A stretch of DNA of 40,846 nucleotides from GCA-2730975 sp964576585 (GTDB lineage: Bacteria; Verrucomicrobiota; Verrucomicrobiia; Opitutales; Seribacteraceae). Positions 12,301 through 17,653 of the stretch are shown piece by piece. Below the pieces are notes generated by a model. It searched no databases and was not told the DNA's origin. It was given only the letters and a program-made list of their open reading frames with translations. The DNA lies in assembly GCA_964576585.1 (NCBI GenBank), contig CAZNWO010000011.1, positions 1 to 40,846 of the forward strand. Direction: 5' to 3'. The position numbers and the translations under genes are program-made. Numbering within the stretch: position 1 is the stretch's first letter; every line of letters begins with the position of its first letter.

Positions 12301-12556
12301 CGTTGAGGAAAATCTCGAAGGCGGGCTTTCCGTCGATCCGTATATTTCGAGCCCAAGCCGTGTGCGGGGGAAAGAAGGCATGACGTTCACCTTCTGTCAG
12401 CGTATAAAGATACTGCGCGTCCTGGGCAGTCTTCTGTCCCACAACGAAATCGACGCCTACGTCGAGCTGATTGAAGGGAACGAGGCGAAATTCCACTTCC
12501 GCTCCATGCAGTGAAGCGACAAATAGAACGAACGAGGCTAAAAACGTCTTTTTCAT
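3320..12556 (-). CDS. Giant secreted mosaic protein: coiled coil, GH-like core, discoidin-like domain, two beta-propellers
   Basis: One uninterrupted frame of 3078 residues starts with a signal peptide (MKKTFLASFVLFVASLHGAE). Approximate layout: SH3-like segment at 160-195; beta-sandwich to about 430; Ala/Lys/Gln-rich coiled coil at 432-632; Ig-like region at 660-810; a barrel-like region with a YDE acidic motif near 975; a flavodoxin/GATase-like domain at 1229-1295 resembling the trimerisation domain that follows beta-galactosidase barrels; a further alpha/beta region at about 1720-1860; a first PQQ/WD-like propeller at about 1895-2290; a jelly roll at 2333-2486; a discoidin-like domain at 2486-2656; and a C-terminal PQQ-type propeller at 2776-3076 with recurring G-x-x-L-W or G-x-x-I-W strands. 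The start is fixed by a strong ribosome-binding site. A glycoside hydrolase role is plausible, but I cannot assign catalytic residues or a family. It lies 10 bases after the DUF4159 gene. Confidence 0.93.
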   Translation of the reverse strand: MKKTFLASFVLFVASLHGAEVEFRLVPFNQLDVGVDFVVGQKTAQDAQYLYTLTEGERHAFFPPHTAWARNIRIDGKPAFEIFLNGKYVDRVPRARLSLAKGKHVLTPGNHELMVDENGTVKSDDTDFIITVEQRHGWVPEESIVDGAIAKANVKALKEPEEGAKSETSLPQGAKVEILEQSDGWAKLKLAPLYLVKVKCYPFKLRAVRHNEIDAPRERAGLDQIPLPNIAIRLADDEGSGSKSKSYMELIPQGGGRFLNLTLWMPSNTVGAGYHIHPLRQTFHLTKDGLESGKGEGGYAESTWRSYGQELRIPVNRIAATGEPDGSIHIKEMQMIRFGKDEPLKFANLYARKDPFELRVSEYGPGLVIDGDLSYLPNKLIRVDWTDGTKLWQKGLVVESTRRHLNLGEKIKARVRAFDPTEGSKAELAVLNLEERIETLEKQIVPIQQKVNAALTRLYNGDPMIKQDANVLLQAKQKIKQLTTLKSTEEKKLEAIQVRITSALDLVKKAEQELATKKANNDPAATITAAEAKVAQTKTAQEKEVAALAAQKTKIADVATQIAAAETAARVADAKVQQTIAAVLKTNKAVPPLHMAFTTIETNLKGFEEQIASSKAELVEKKKAYEAVANKNPLENAEIFAALKPRKSPQWTNLAAKPSGPDEVEIDVPADIHAGIYTLRIGIRSTTGNAPPFFADQWITVAGNNDAGIGSFTKRGRTAFLLGETFWLAVAATSDQNPLAPGTKVEAFLRDAENARKPLQILDDVIPAEAGNRHTFLATLDGKTTVSFAPGKYLVECRLGGRPGPPLAIDLIDPEPKTHFKNLLLGKYNNLGFDYSGLLGSDNAVSDRNRWHYGLHKFSSASARDVVRSMVDNGYNAFKGMCYGMGRVTFSNSDVIRTLVIERAALGPWEAFAPPSGRDVFLDEAVRHGLEFYENLFTQHDSMMPRGEKFLQACERYSTLEATSMMHSPAFRGVCLYDELTQSLDHDTPGVVMAHFRRAEEALFRQRSGFSSSEAMKELDTFTALPEGKREYAMVEKYREWPRHLSWQWEEFSRRMAGAAKEVMPSSRNFTLHHVNALPGMNLDRGDGGMTGKFRNLELVSAVGYKDMGGFGSMALTGPIMADAMRLRDDLTVMPMIYGLGTGLWGDSNVRDAFLTLSQKPDGLSFFQFESSPKTPKANDNFSGVKDIAVAITTRYGDLFLAAERGYKKVAIYNSDVADMLSNRKPIGTTLLCEGLWAYCLRAGYPADFLTDEQLVADKGGEYEVIFAPGWHFPEEVPPDVAAALQRLLDAGKIVVVERTSKLPNLLKGIVRLDSDLDEIADRLGGSFPKHLDFDNERWWDFTEKTKDLIREFMIKQKIPPAAEHDMLVGPDWLRCRKGEYLVVTNHAFAEFTGNHKTMYQAPSRSILRFPARPPVCYDMLEMKRVEVKTLPDGKMELDADLRSSPGKIYAFLPAAIERLSLKAKAPDAGGGDLVFEISALDAQGNLIDAGIPFEYEIRDANERILRHVYRAADPTYRQVYRVPVNLPAGKLYFRARELISGTTVEVEFSIGGGDFALPATKTPDLRIMQSAKIRDFIDRDCLKVKRHFEAKDFKNARLLALRIRRTDGIRKTQHGQAHPDILSPHIFSLFPEEARKMIADYKSTEPFTDEHVRALSDGLNAVLDGDRLYKPDFFPPGILSVNADAFGQAMSKGPDFSDVNRLLMEAFYPGELYEGPTIFVGVRQDEFMGVAKKLHSYFSEKALRVRVTPMRPWMRGPLEGWTLQDKVLPELDGMRLWRGEIVEPGVFVNGPLILLGHQQDMVHKLVARDALPEPASENFPGKGRCVAGWIRMAFSNTFNTIYALGDSKAVDEAIDLLLEGTDDTILARAKVDQVEMPQVDALKPYEGKTKEPASTRENLSSEDHVRAIKVDPVTKKIILGTIGYGHNLFCLDKSGELLWKQFLPEHNVYHLEWFDDGKKILAGTGHGFFVFIIDASDGKVLKKFAATEWPNMHVDREHNTEVEIVHNPVCRQFIILGATGLVAIDYDGNLMWKYERARVIVDFPPQLEQGAFAAFGNYLKTLDVVASPDGTKLAYNEKRVIGTQMGFAGPMPLWANEPQILDAKTGKVLLRTHKKEGTGEEWKLTWPSSSEFPWIHASNLSAPLEFDSASTDQPNPGKLGTFVPPVKEEIKIGGVLNTDFFLVERRNSKGQRLWLHGSEKKDHVWIRERDTLNDAQTRLWRSGRSGGILCLDLTTGDEVWSDNLDQGSVLALDGDELVAGARNGEVVRFNASGVKLWSKSLRDFHELPSGDYGEYLAKALDRDPDSTIEFFPVKLAREDDFKDMLKFGINNLYNGGFANVSGWNSEVALEADPTVFNGQPALKLAKGQLVTQQTEAKAVSMATYLLEFWYRPESAQGSLAAGVMLHGEEGSESRFTGSNYRGKAGEWTFGRLAFKTMYDTKKIEVGFESEHGTSIAKTSLRVVRFPSANLLSNLELHKIEPTHPKDLRIRYDRIPQTLRERLLSQNKVTVMMQSTPLNQLIFTQSEAFLHNGRLDDVHEMWCFRPNAMGFSVTLGTPGWVSHVVLYMNNSRRDLKYRAISILANDLGNKHMQRLKTGTTEIVVPRTVGFVRGDSRRFIVVQLDEPIFTDSVKVLPGHSAGRRDGITEIEVYGPVGGKDQLAASGFADDPNATAMFMSNPAHVRSVLPEDLVGSYQEDTRLGNHHKGERAPALHAGGTVVNDVFALPIASGDMNLPMPEGRHPIILAQAVKEATKKKMDAATAEARKNKKVPFTGWHSSTVTPLTTPARYAGRLIVGSADYKMHAVADNGAHLWAFSTEGRIYSSPTPVGRDVFFGSDDGKIYKIDIDSGILLWEFSTGDRVRSAPAVVGGRVYAVSWDGFLYALDANLGREIWKAPVAPETSSSPAIYNNRVYVGDDLGGVHCFNVSNGQQVWKRELAGQRLSTCPVVTPDGIFLQGDEGMGALFNHSGVPLWQKDTFTSLRAEGQPPPVLTGQPVATKTQLFITTNRGLVVLARATGARDSRFAGGPPANRNLTSAIVAGNRLCVVENHIDVQGGLDNYIIKHGVKLSVWRNPAAK

Positions 12557-12560
12557 GTAG

Positions 12561-12568
12561 TCCTCCTC
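12561..12568 (-). promoter_or_regulatory. Strong Shine-Dalgarno before the 3078-residue gene
   Basis: On the minus strand GAGGAGGA precedes the ATG at 12556 with 4 bases between them. It overlaps the TGA stop of the upstream DUF4159 gene. It is the best ribosome-binding site seen in the operon, which suggests the giant protein is translated efficiently and partly independently of upstream coupling. Confidence 0.85.
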
Positions 12569-13373
12569 AGTGGCAATAGATGTACATCATCCAGTTGGTC
12601 ATCCATTGGTAGAAACGTTCTCTGGCAGCATTGCCTCCCCCATGGCCAATGCCCTCGCCGATGGGGTTGGAAGCGCTGGGCGGAGTGGAGATCTCCCAAC
12701 CGCAACCGTCGTCATTGGGCGAGAAGAAGACCGCAGGCCTATCGTCCAAAAGGAAATATTGCCACGGTCTCATGGTTTCGAGGGATTCGCCGGGCCAACC
12801 CGATTCCGGGTAGACCATTCGAAATACGTCGGATACCTTCTTGTCGTTTTTGATTAAGACTTCCGGCTTTCCGCCCGGAATCATTTTCCCCACTTCGGGT
12901 TGCACCGAATCAGTGAACGGACTGCCCTTGTTGTAGCAGTCATCCAGATACAATGTGCCTCCTCGCTTGAGCCAATTCTTCAGGTTTTCCGTTTCCTTGT
13001 CATCGAAAGACCAATTGTAATGACTCGTCAGGTATACGGCAGTGTACTCGAAGAGTTCGTCCGAACCAACGTCCAGTCCATCGTTGTTGACGTGCACCGG
13101 CAACCCCGTCCTCATCTTCACTTGGTAAAGCATGAAGGGTACGGCAGTGGGATCCGTGTCCCAATCAGTCTTGCCGGTGCGCGGCTTAATCCTTCGAAGG
13201 GAAATCTTGTTGCGGGTATCACGTTCCTCATCCGCAGCGAACTGCTGGATCTCCTCCTTGGAAATGGCGCGACTGTTGAGCTTGCTGGCCCGCTTGATCC
13301 ACGATTGCTTACTCTGGGCATAGGCCATGATTGTCGCAGAAAGAAAAAACTGGATAATCAATAAATTCTTCAT
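12567..13373 (-). CDS. Secreted DUF4159-domain protein
   Basis: The product has 268 residues with a signal peptide (MKNLLIIQFFLSATIMAYAQ). The body matches DUF4159: a TDWDTDP motif at 69-75, then LTSHYNWSF at 115-123, and a K-R-G-G-T-L-Y-L-D-D-C segment at 136-146. DUF4159 has a glutamine-amidotransferase-like fold and is often found beside MoxR/DUF58/VWA genes in planctomycetes and relatives; its activity is unknown. In the amidotransferase-like core the usual nucleophile position is not obvious, so a binding or scaffolding role is more likely than catalysis (inference). The start lies 1 base after the stop of the EF-hand gene. It is followed after 10 bases by the giant gene, whose ribosome-binding site overlaps this stop codon. 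Confidence 0.9.
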   Translation of the reverse strand: MKNLLIIQFFLSATIMAYAQSKQSWIKRASKLNSRAISKEEIQQFAADEERDTRNKISLRRIKPRTGKTDWDTDPTAVPFMLYQVKMRTGLPVHVNNDGLDVGSDELFEYTAVYLTSHYNWSFDDKETENLKNWLKRGGTLYLDDCYNKGSPFTDSVQPEVGKMIPGGKPEVLIKNDKKVSDVFRMVYPESGWPGESLETMRPWQYFLLDDRPAVFFSPNDDGCGWEISTPPSASNPIGEGIGHGGGNAARERFYQWMTNWMMYIYCH

Positions 13374-13374
13374 C

Positions 13375-13926
13375 TCATTTATCTCTTTTTATGTTTAATT
13401 CCAAAACTGTAAGGTCAACATGTCCCCGCTTGTTCAACATTTTGGGAGACTCGCGAATGGTTAGCAAGGGGCTTTTCCCGTCTGAGATTGATTTTTCCAA
13501 GACAAGGGACCCCGGGTAAGTCTTTGAGAAACCGTCCGTAAACTCTAGGTTCTCGGCACCTTCCAGACGTGCCGTAAAATGGAATTCCTGACTGAAGTCG
13601 GGATGCAAGAGCACGCTCCCGGCAATCTCGAAGGGGATTGCCTTGTTCCGATCAACGAGGTGCAGCAATTTAGCAAGTCGCTTGCCCCTGGACTCAAAGT
13701 ATCGTTCTCGTTCCGTCTGGCTAATGCGTCCGTCGCCGTTTTCGTCAATTGCACGCAATTCAAGTAGCGCGGCGCGAGGTGTTTTGCGCAAACGATATTG
13801 CAGCACCAAATCGCCCCCTCGCACGGAAAAGCGGAGACTGCGGTCCACATGGTCGATCGGGGACTCATGAGCCCGTGCTTCAACGAAAGCAGTGCAGGAG
13901 AGGATGAAAGCAGCAAGCCTCATCAT
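13375..13926 (-). CDS. Small secreted protein with one EF-hand
   Basis: The product has 183 residues with a hydrophobic N-terminus cleaved probably near ARA-HES (residue 19-20). A textbook EF-hand calcium loop lies at residues 61-72 (DENGDGRISQTE, with D1, N3, D5, G6, I8 and E12 all present). It is flanked by beta-rich segments: ESPIDHVDRSLRFSV near the N-terminus and a DLTVLELN strand at the C-terminus. I recall proteins of this build in other PVC gene sets, but I know no named function. The gene starts inside the last codons of the HEAT-repeat gene (ATGA overlap) and stops 1 base before DUF4159, so it is tightly coupled to both. Calcium binding outside the cytoplasm is the inference. Confidence 0.88.
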   Translation of the reverse strand: MMRLAAFILSCTAFVEARAHESPIDHVDRSLRFSVRGGDLVLQYRLRKTPRAALLELRAIDENGDGRISQTERERYFESRGKRLAKLLHLVDRNKAIPFEIAGSVLLHPDFSQEFHFTARLEGAENLEFTDGFSKTYPGSLVLEKSISDGKSPLLTIRESPKMLNKRGHVDLTVLELNIKRDK

Positions 13927-15824
13927 GGCTTTTCCTCCCTAAGGTAAAAGGCCAAGGTTGGAACGTCGCGCAGGCCGGTTTCGAGCAGCGCCCCCACAAA
14001 AGGGTTTTCAGAGACTTTCGCCAAAGATTTCCGGTGACTGTCGGAATCAATTTGGCGAGCAGCCTTGGTGGCTCCAAGCAAAACCGCAAACTCGGAGGAA
14101 TTTAAGCCGTGCCGAAGCACGGGGTGATCCTTTCGAGCTTCACCCAGCAGAGCAAGGATGATCATTTTCTCGGTCGGCGAACCGGAAAAAAACAAATGTT
14201 CCAAGGCAGGCGAAACGTATGGGTTGCCAAGTTTCGTAAGAGCCAAGATGGAATAAAGGGCAGGCAGTCCCTTGCTCTTAGAGAGGTTCAAGAGAAACGA
14301 CTCCACCTCTTCACCCGGGAAATTCCCCAACCCCCAAATAGCCTCGGCCCGAAAGTCGTCTTCAGCTTCGTGATCGGCGGCGAGATCGAGCAAGGTCGGG
14401 ACGACTTGCATCATTCGGCGTCGAGAGGCGAGTCTGATCAACTGAAGGCGAACGTCTCTGCTCGATTCCCTTATAAAGTGATCCTCGATTAATTTGTCCG
14501 TATCGCCTCCCTCCATTCTTTCCAGCGCCATCGCTACCTTGGACCGTAAAACCGCTCGCTTTTCCTCGGCTAGACAACGTCGAAGATAAGGTAAAGAACG
14601 AGGATCACCAAGTCGCCCGAGAGCGTCGATGAGATCAGGAGAGGTATCCTTGAAACCTTTCGAAATGGAAACAAGCCGTTCTCTCACCTCGGGGCCGACT
14701 TCGCTTGTGACGGCGCTCATCGCGACTCCGGCAACTCCGCTATCCGGAAAACGAAAGGCATTCAGGATCAACGCATCTCGTACCTGCCACTTTGATTTGG
14801 CGAGGGCGTAAAGGATTTCCCTTCGTACGATGACGCTTTCGTTGTCGCGAAACAATTTCAGGGCTGCCTTGCCTGCCCCTTGATCTTTGGGAAAGGAAGC
14901 CAAGGAAGAAGCGATCCGGGCAAGGACAATGTCGTCCTTCTCTACTTCAAGCTGTTTCAACAGAAACTCCAACGCCTCATCGGGGAAGGTACGGGTGAAG
15001 CTTGCGATTGAACGGCAAGCCTGAGCCCTAACCAACGGGGAGTCATCCTTCAAGGCCGTCCTTACGATACCAAGCAAGGGACAGGTCTCGGCAGACTTGC
15101 CGCGAAGTTCTTCGGGCACTCCACGGGTACGCCTACGAATCCATCCTGATGATCCGCAGCAAGCGGAGAAGCCATGGGCATGCTCGATCCCGGCGAGGAT
15201 TGACGTACTCAATCGAATGCTGTCTTCCATGGCGCTGCCTTTTGCCATCGACACCAGCATGGCAAGGAACGCGCCTCGATACTGTCGCTCGTTTCCAAAG
15301 GAAATCCAGCGCGACCATTCCTCAATCAAGGATGCGACTCGCGATACACTTTGCTCGCTGGAGTCGGAGGCTCGTTCAAGAATCCAATCGCGAGTGAATC
15401 TGGGACATGCCCTGATTGCAACAGCCTGAAAAAGGGGCGGCCACTCCTTCCATTCCAGAACTGCTCCAATCTTCCTTTCCGTCGCCATGCCTTTCTCCGT
15501 GTAGAAGACCTCGTGGGCCGCAGGGTCGTAAAGCTTCAACAATTCCTCATGAGCATTGCGGCTACGGGCAGCACGCGCGATAAGCTGGGAAAGCACGGCT
15601 GAACGCTCGGGCTTGCTCTCGTCGAGCAGGTCTGCGGCAACCTGAACGGCATGGCCGCCACGCTCGGCAGCCTCTCTCAGCTCAGACGGTGAATAGGAAC
15701 CCTGATCGACTCGTTCGGCGAGACGTCGAACAAGATTTGCGGTCGAGGCGGGATCGTCATCGCCCGCAAATCCGAAAAGAGGAAAAAGCAAGAAGAGGGC
15801 AAACGATCTGGAGATAACCGTCAT
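13923..15824 (-). CDS. Secreted HEAT-repeat protein
   Basis: The product has 633 residues with a signal peptide (MTVISRSFALFLLFPLFGFAG). From about residue 250 the sequence is a series of helical pairs typical of HEAT/PBS repeats, with recurrent phrases such as LVRAQACRSIASF, VIVRREILYALAK and GDPRSLPYLRRCLAEEK; earlier parts are also helical. HEAT solenoids act as protein-binding scaffolds. Both ends overlap their neighbours by 4 bases (ATGA), which places it firmly in the MoxR/VWA transcript. A Cys-rich patch around residue 225 (HGFSACCGSSG) is unusual for an exported helical repeat protein and could hold a disulfide or metal. No enzymatic motif is visible. Confidence 0.9.
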   Translation of the reverse strand: MTVISRSFALFLLFPLFGFAGDDDPASTANLVRRLAERVDQGSYSPSELREAAERGGHAVQVAADLLDESKPERSAVLSQLIARAARSRNAHEELLKLYDPAAHEVFYTEKGMATERKIGAVLEWKEWPPLFQAVAIRACPRFTRDWILERASDSSEQSVSRVASLIEEWSRWISFGNERQYRGAFLAMLVSMAKGSAMEDSIRLSTSILAGIEHAHGFSACCGSSGWIRRRTRGVPEELRGKSAETCPLLGIVRTALKDDSPLVRAQACRSIASFTRTFPDEALEFLLKQLEVEKDDIVLARIASSLASFPKDQGAGKAALKLFRDNESVIVRREILYALAKSKWQVRDALILNAFRFPDSGVAGVAMSAVTSEVGPEVRERLVSISKGFKDTSPDLIDALGRLGDPRSLPYLRRCLAEEKRAVLRSKVAMALERMEGGDTDKLIEDHFIRESSRDVRLQLIRLASRRRMMQVVPTLLDLAADHEAEDDFRAEAIWGLGNFPGEEVESFLLNLSKSKGLPALYSILALTKLGNPYVSPALEHLFFSGSPTEKMIILALLGEARKDHPVLRHGLNSSEFAVLLGATKAARQIDSDSHRKSLAKVSENPFVGALLETGLRDVPTLAFYLREEKP

Positions 15825-17653
15825 TGAGCCCCGGACAGCAGCTGAAAATATTGCGAAATCAGTTCCTCCAGTCCAAACGGAACGGATTCCGCTCGGGTTG
15901 CTGCAGCGACGTCATGCTTGCCAAGGGGGAACTTGGACTCGGTGTGCAAGGTCTTGACGGGATCCTGCATGAGATCGGTCGAGCGGCCGATCCGCTCGGC
16001 AAACTCTAGCTTCAAAGCTGATTCCTCTCTGCGCCTGAAGCCGAAGTCCTGCCCGGAGACAAACTGCCCCAAATCGTTGCCGACAATCACGAACTCGATC
16101 GTGCGGGACCTACCCACCCCGGGAGTTTCGGGGCGATTGTCGCGTGCCAGCAGTGTAATTGTGACCTTGTCGCCGGGATAAATCGCAGTGCCCGAGAAAA
16201 TTCCCGTAAATCGGCTCCTGGCGCGATCTCTCGGAGGGTCGAGTTCTACGACACGGCTTCCTTTCCTGTCCTGCCGGTTCAGAACCTCAAACAGGGAGGT
16301 AATGGTGTAGTCCAAGCGAACTTCGCTCAACCCGAAATCATCTTCCGCTCGCCATGCCACAGGCAAGCCGGAGGCCTGACCGGGCACCAATTCCTTTTCG
16401 GAAAGCTTGGTCAGGATATTGATACTGGGGGGTTCGTCGCTCTGTGCGATGATCGATATGCTCTGCGGTCTCTCCATCTCGAAACCTTCCCCGAAATGAC
16501 CCGTTAGGTTAATCGAGAGTATCTCGTTCTGAGCGATCTCGAACTGGAAGGTTCCGTATCGACCGTTGACCTCGATGGGATCCTTTATGCCGGTGCTCGT
16601 CTCCCAAAAGGTTCGGTCCGCATCCAAAGGGGTATTGGCGGCAAAACTGACAAGAACCTTGGTGCCGGGCAACCCTTCGAGCTTGGCCACCTTCCCGGTA
16701 ATAAGCCTCATCGACTGCCCGGTGTACTCGGGTGGTTCGAGCTCGAAGTTGATGGCTTGAATCAAAGGCCGATCCTCAACCTCAACCAGATGTAACTGAG
16801 AAATCTCGTTGGCGTATTCGAAGCGATAACGAAAGTTCGCAGCAGTCTGATCTCCTTCTAGAGTTACGGAAACCTTCTCATCCTTCAGTTTGAGGACTTC
16901 GGTGGTGGTCTCGCCGGTTTCCTCAAAGATCTTCACCAACCTCACTTCGTCTCTCCTGGCGCCGATGACCCTTGCCTGCAGTTCGACTGCATCGCCCCGC
17001 ACCATTCTCAGGTCGCCGGGGGAAATCTCGAAATCAACGGGAAAAAGCAAGTCCAGCAAGGTGTAGTATCCCTCGATGGTACGGTTGTAGCGATCTTCAT
17101 AGACTTGAGGCGCATAGTGGCCGAGTGAACCGTAACCGGCTAATATCACCATAGCGACACCTAGAAACTTCCATGTTCGGCGTAAGTCCAGAAGGGATTT
17201 CAGCTTCGTCTCCGCAAGGATGCCCGCAGTCCGAACAACGAGAGCCCTGACCATCGGAGTAGATGCCGAGGTTTCGTCGATTTTTTCGGCCAACACTTCT
17301 CCGCCAAGCTGGAGCGACCCAATTATCCTGTTGTTCAGCTTGCCATGCAATTCCTCGATGACGTTCGCCTCGTGATCCCTGCGAATCCTTCTCCATGGCG
17401 GCACAACGACCCACTTGAGCAACGTCACCAATGCAAAAATGCCAACGACGACGAAAGTCCCGAACACGGCCAACAAGGGAAGCTCGACAACCCAATCCAA
17501 GAGAACCCAAAGCAGTATGGGAGCGATGCCGATTGACCCGAAGCGCCCCCAAGAGAGGAGAACTTCCCATCTTTTTCTGTAGCGTCCAAAACCCTTGACC
17601 GCCTTTTCTATCGAGCGATAGCTCTTGGAAAAATTATCTGAGGCCGGACTCAT
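15821..17653 (-). CDS. Membrane protein with large extracytoplasmic beta-rich region (DUF4175-like build)
   Basis: Two ATGs are possible. I chose 17653 (610 residues, MSPASDNF) over 17680 because it gives the same 4-base ATGA overlap with the preceding gene as other junctions here, and because it has an AAGGGGG ribosome-binding site 6 bases upstream. Hydrophobic segments lie at about 40-57, 59-84 and 163-179. The remainder is a long exported region of Ig-like strands, with repeated openings such as FEISPGDLRMVRGDAVEL and EPPSINIL, and short helices at the end. Layout and context resemble the large membrane proteins (DUF4175-like) that accompany MoxR/VWA genes. Assignment to that family is tentative. 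A role in presenting or assembling partners at the membrane is inferred. Confidence 0.88.
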   Translation of the reverse strand: MSPASDNFSKSYRSIEKAVKGFGRYRKRWEVLLSWGRFGSIGIAPILLWVLLDWVVELPLLAVFGTFVVVGIFALVTLLKWVVVPPWRRIRRDHEANVIEELHGKLNNRIIGSLQLGGEVLAEKIDETSASTPMVRALVVRTAGILAETKLKSLLDLRRTWKFLGVAMVILAGYGSLGHYAPQVYEDRYNRTIEGYYTLLDLLFPVDFEISPGDLRMVRGDAVELQARVIGARRDEVRLVKIFEETGETTTEVLKLKDEKVSVTLEGDQTAANFRYRFEYANEISQLHLVEVEDRPLIQAINFELEPPEYTGQSMRLITGKVAKLEGLPGTKVLVSFAANTPLDADRTFWETSTGIKDPIEVNGRYGTFQFEIAQNEILSINLTGHFGEGFEMERPQSISIIAQSDEPPSINILTKLSEKELVPGQASGLPVAWRAEDDFGLSEVRLDYTITSLFEVLNRQDRKGSRVVELDPPRDRARSRFTGIFSGTAIYPGDKVTITLLARDNRPETPGVGRSRTIEFVIVGNDLGQFVSGQDFGFRRREESALKLEFAERIGRSTDLMQDPVKTLHTESKFPLGKHDVAAATRAESVPFGLEELISQYFQLLSGAQ

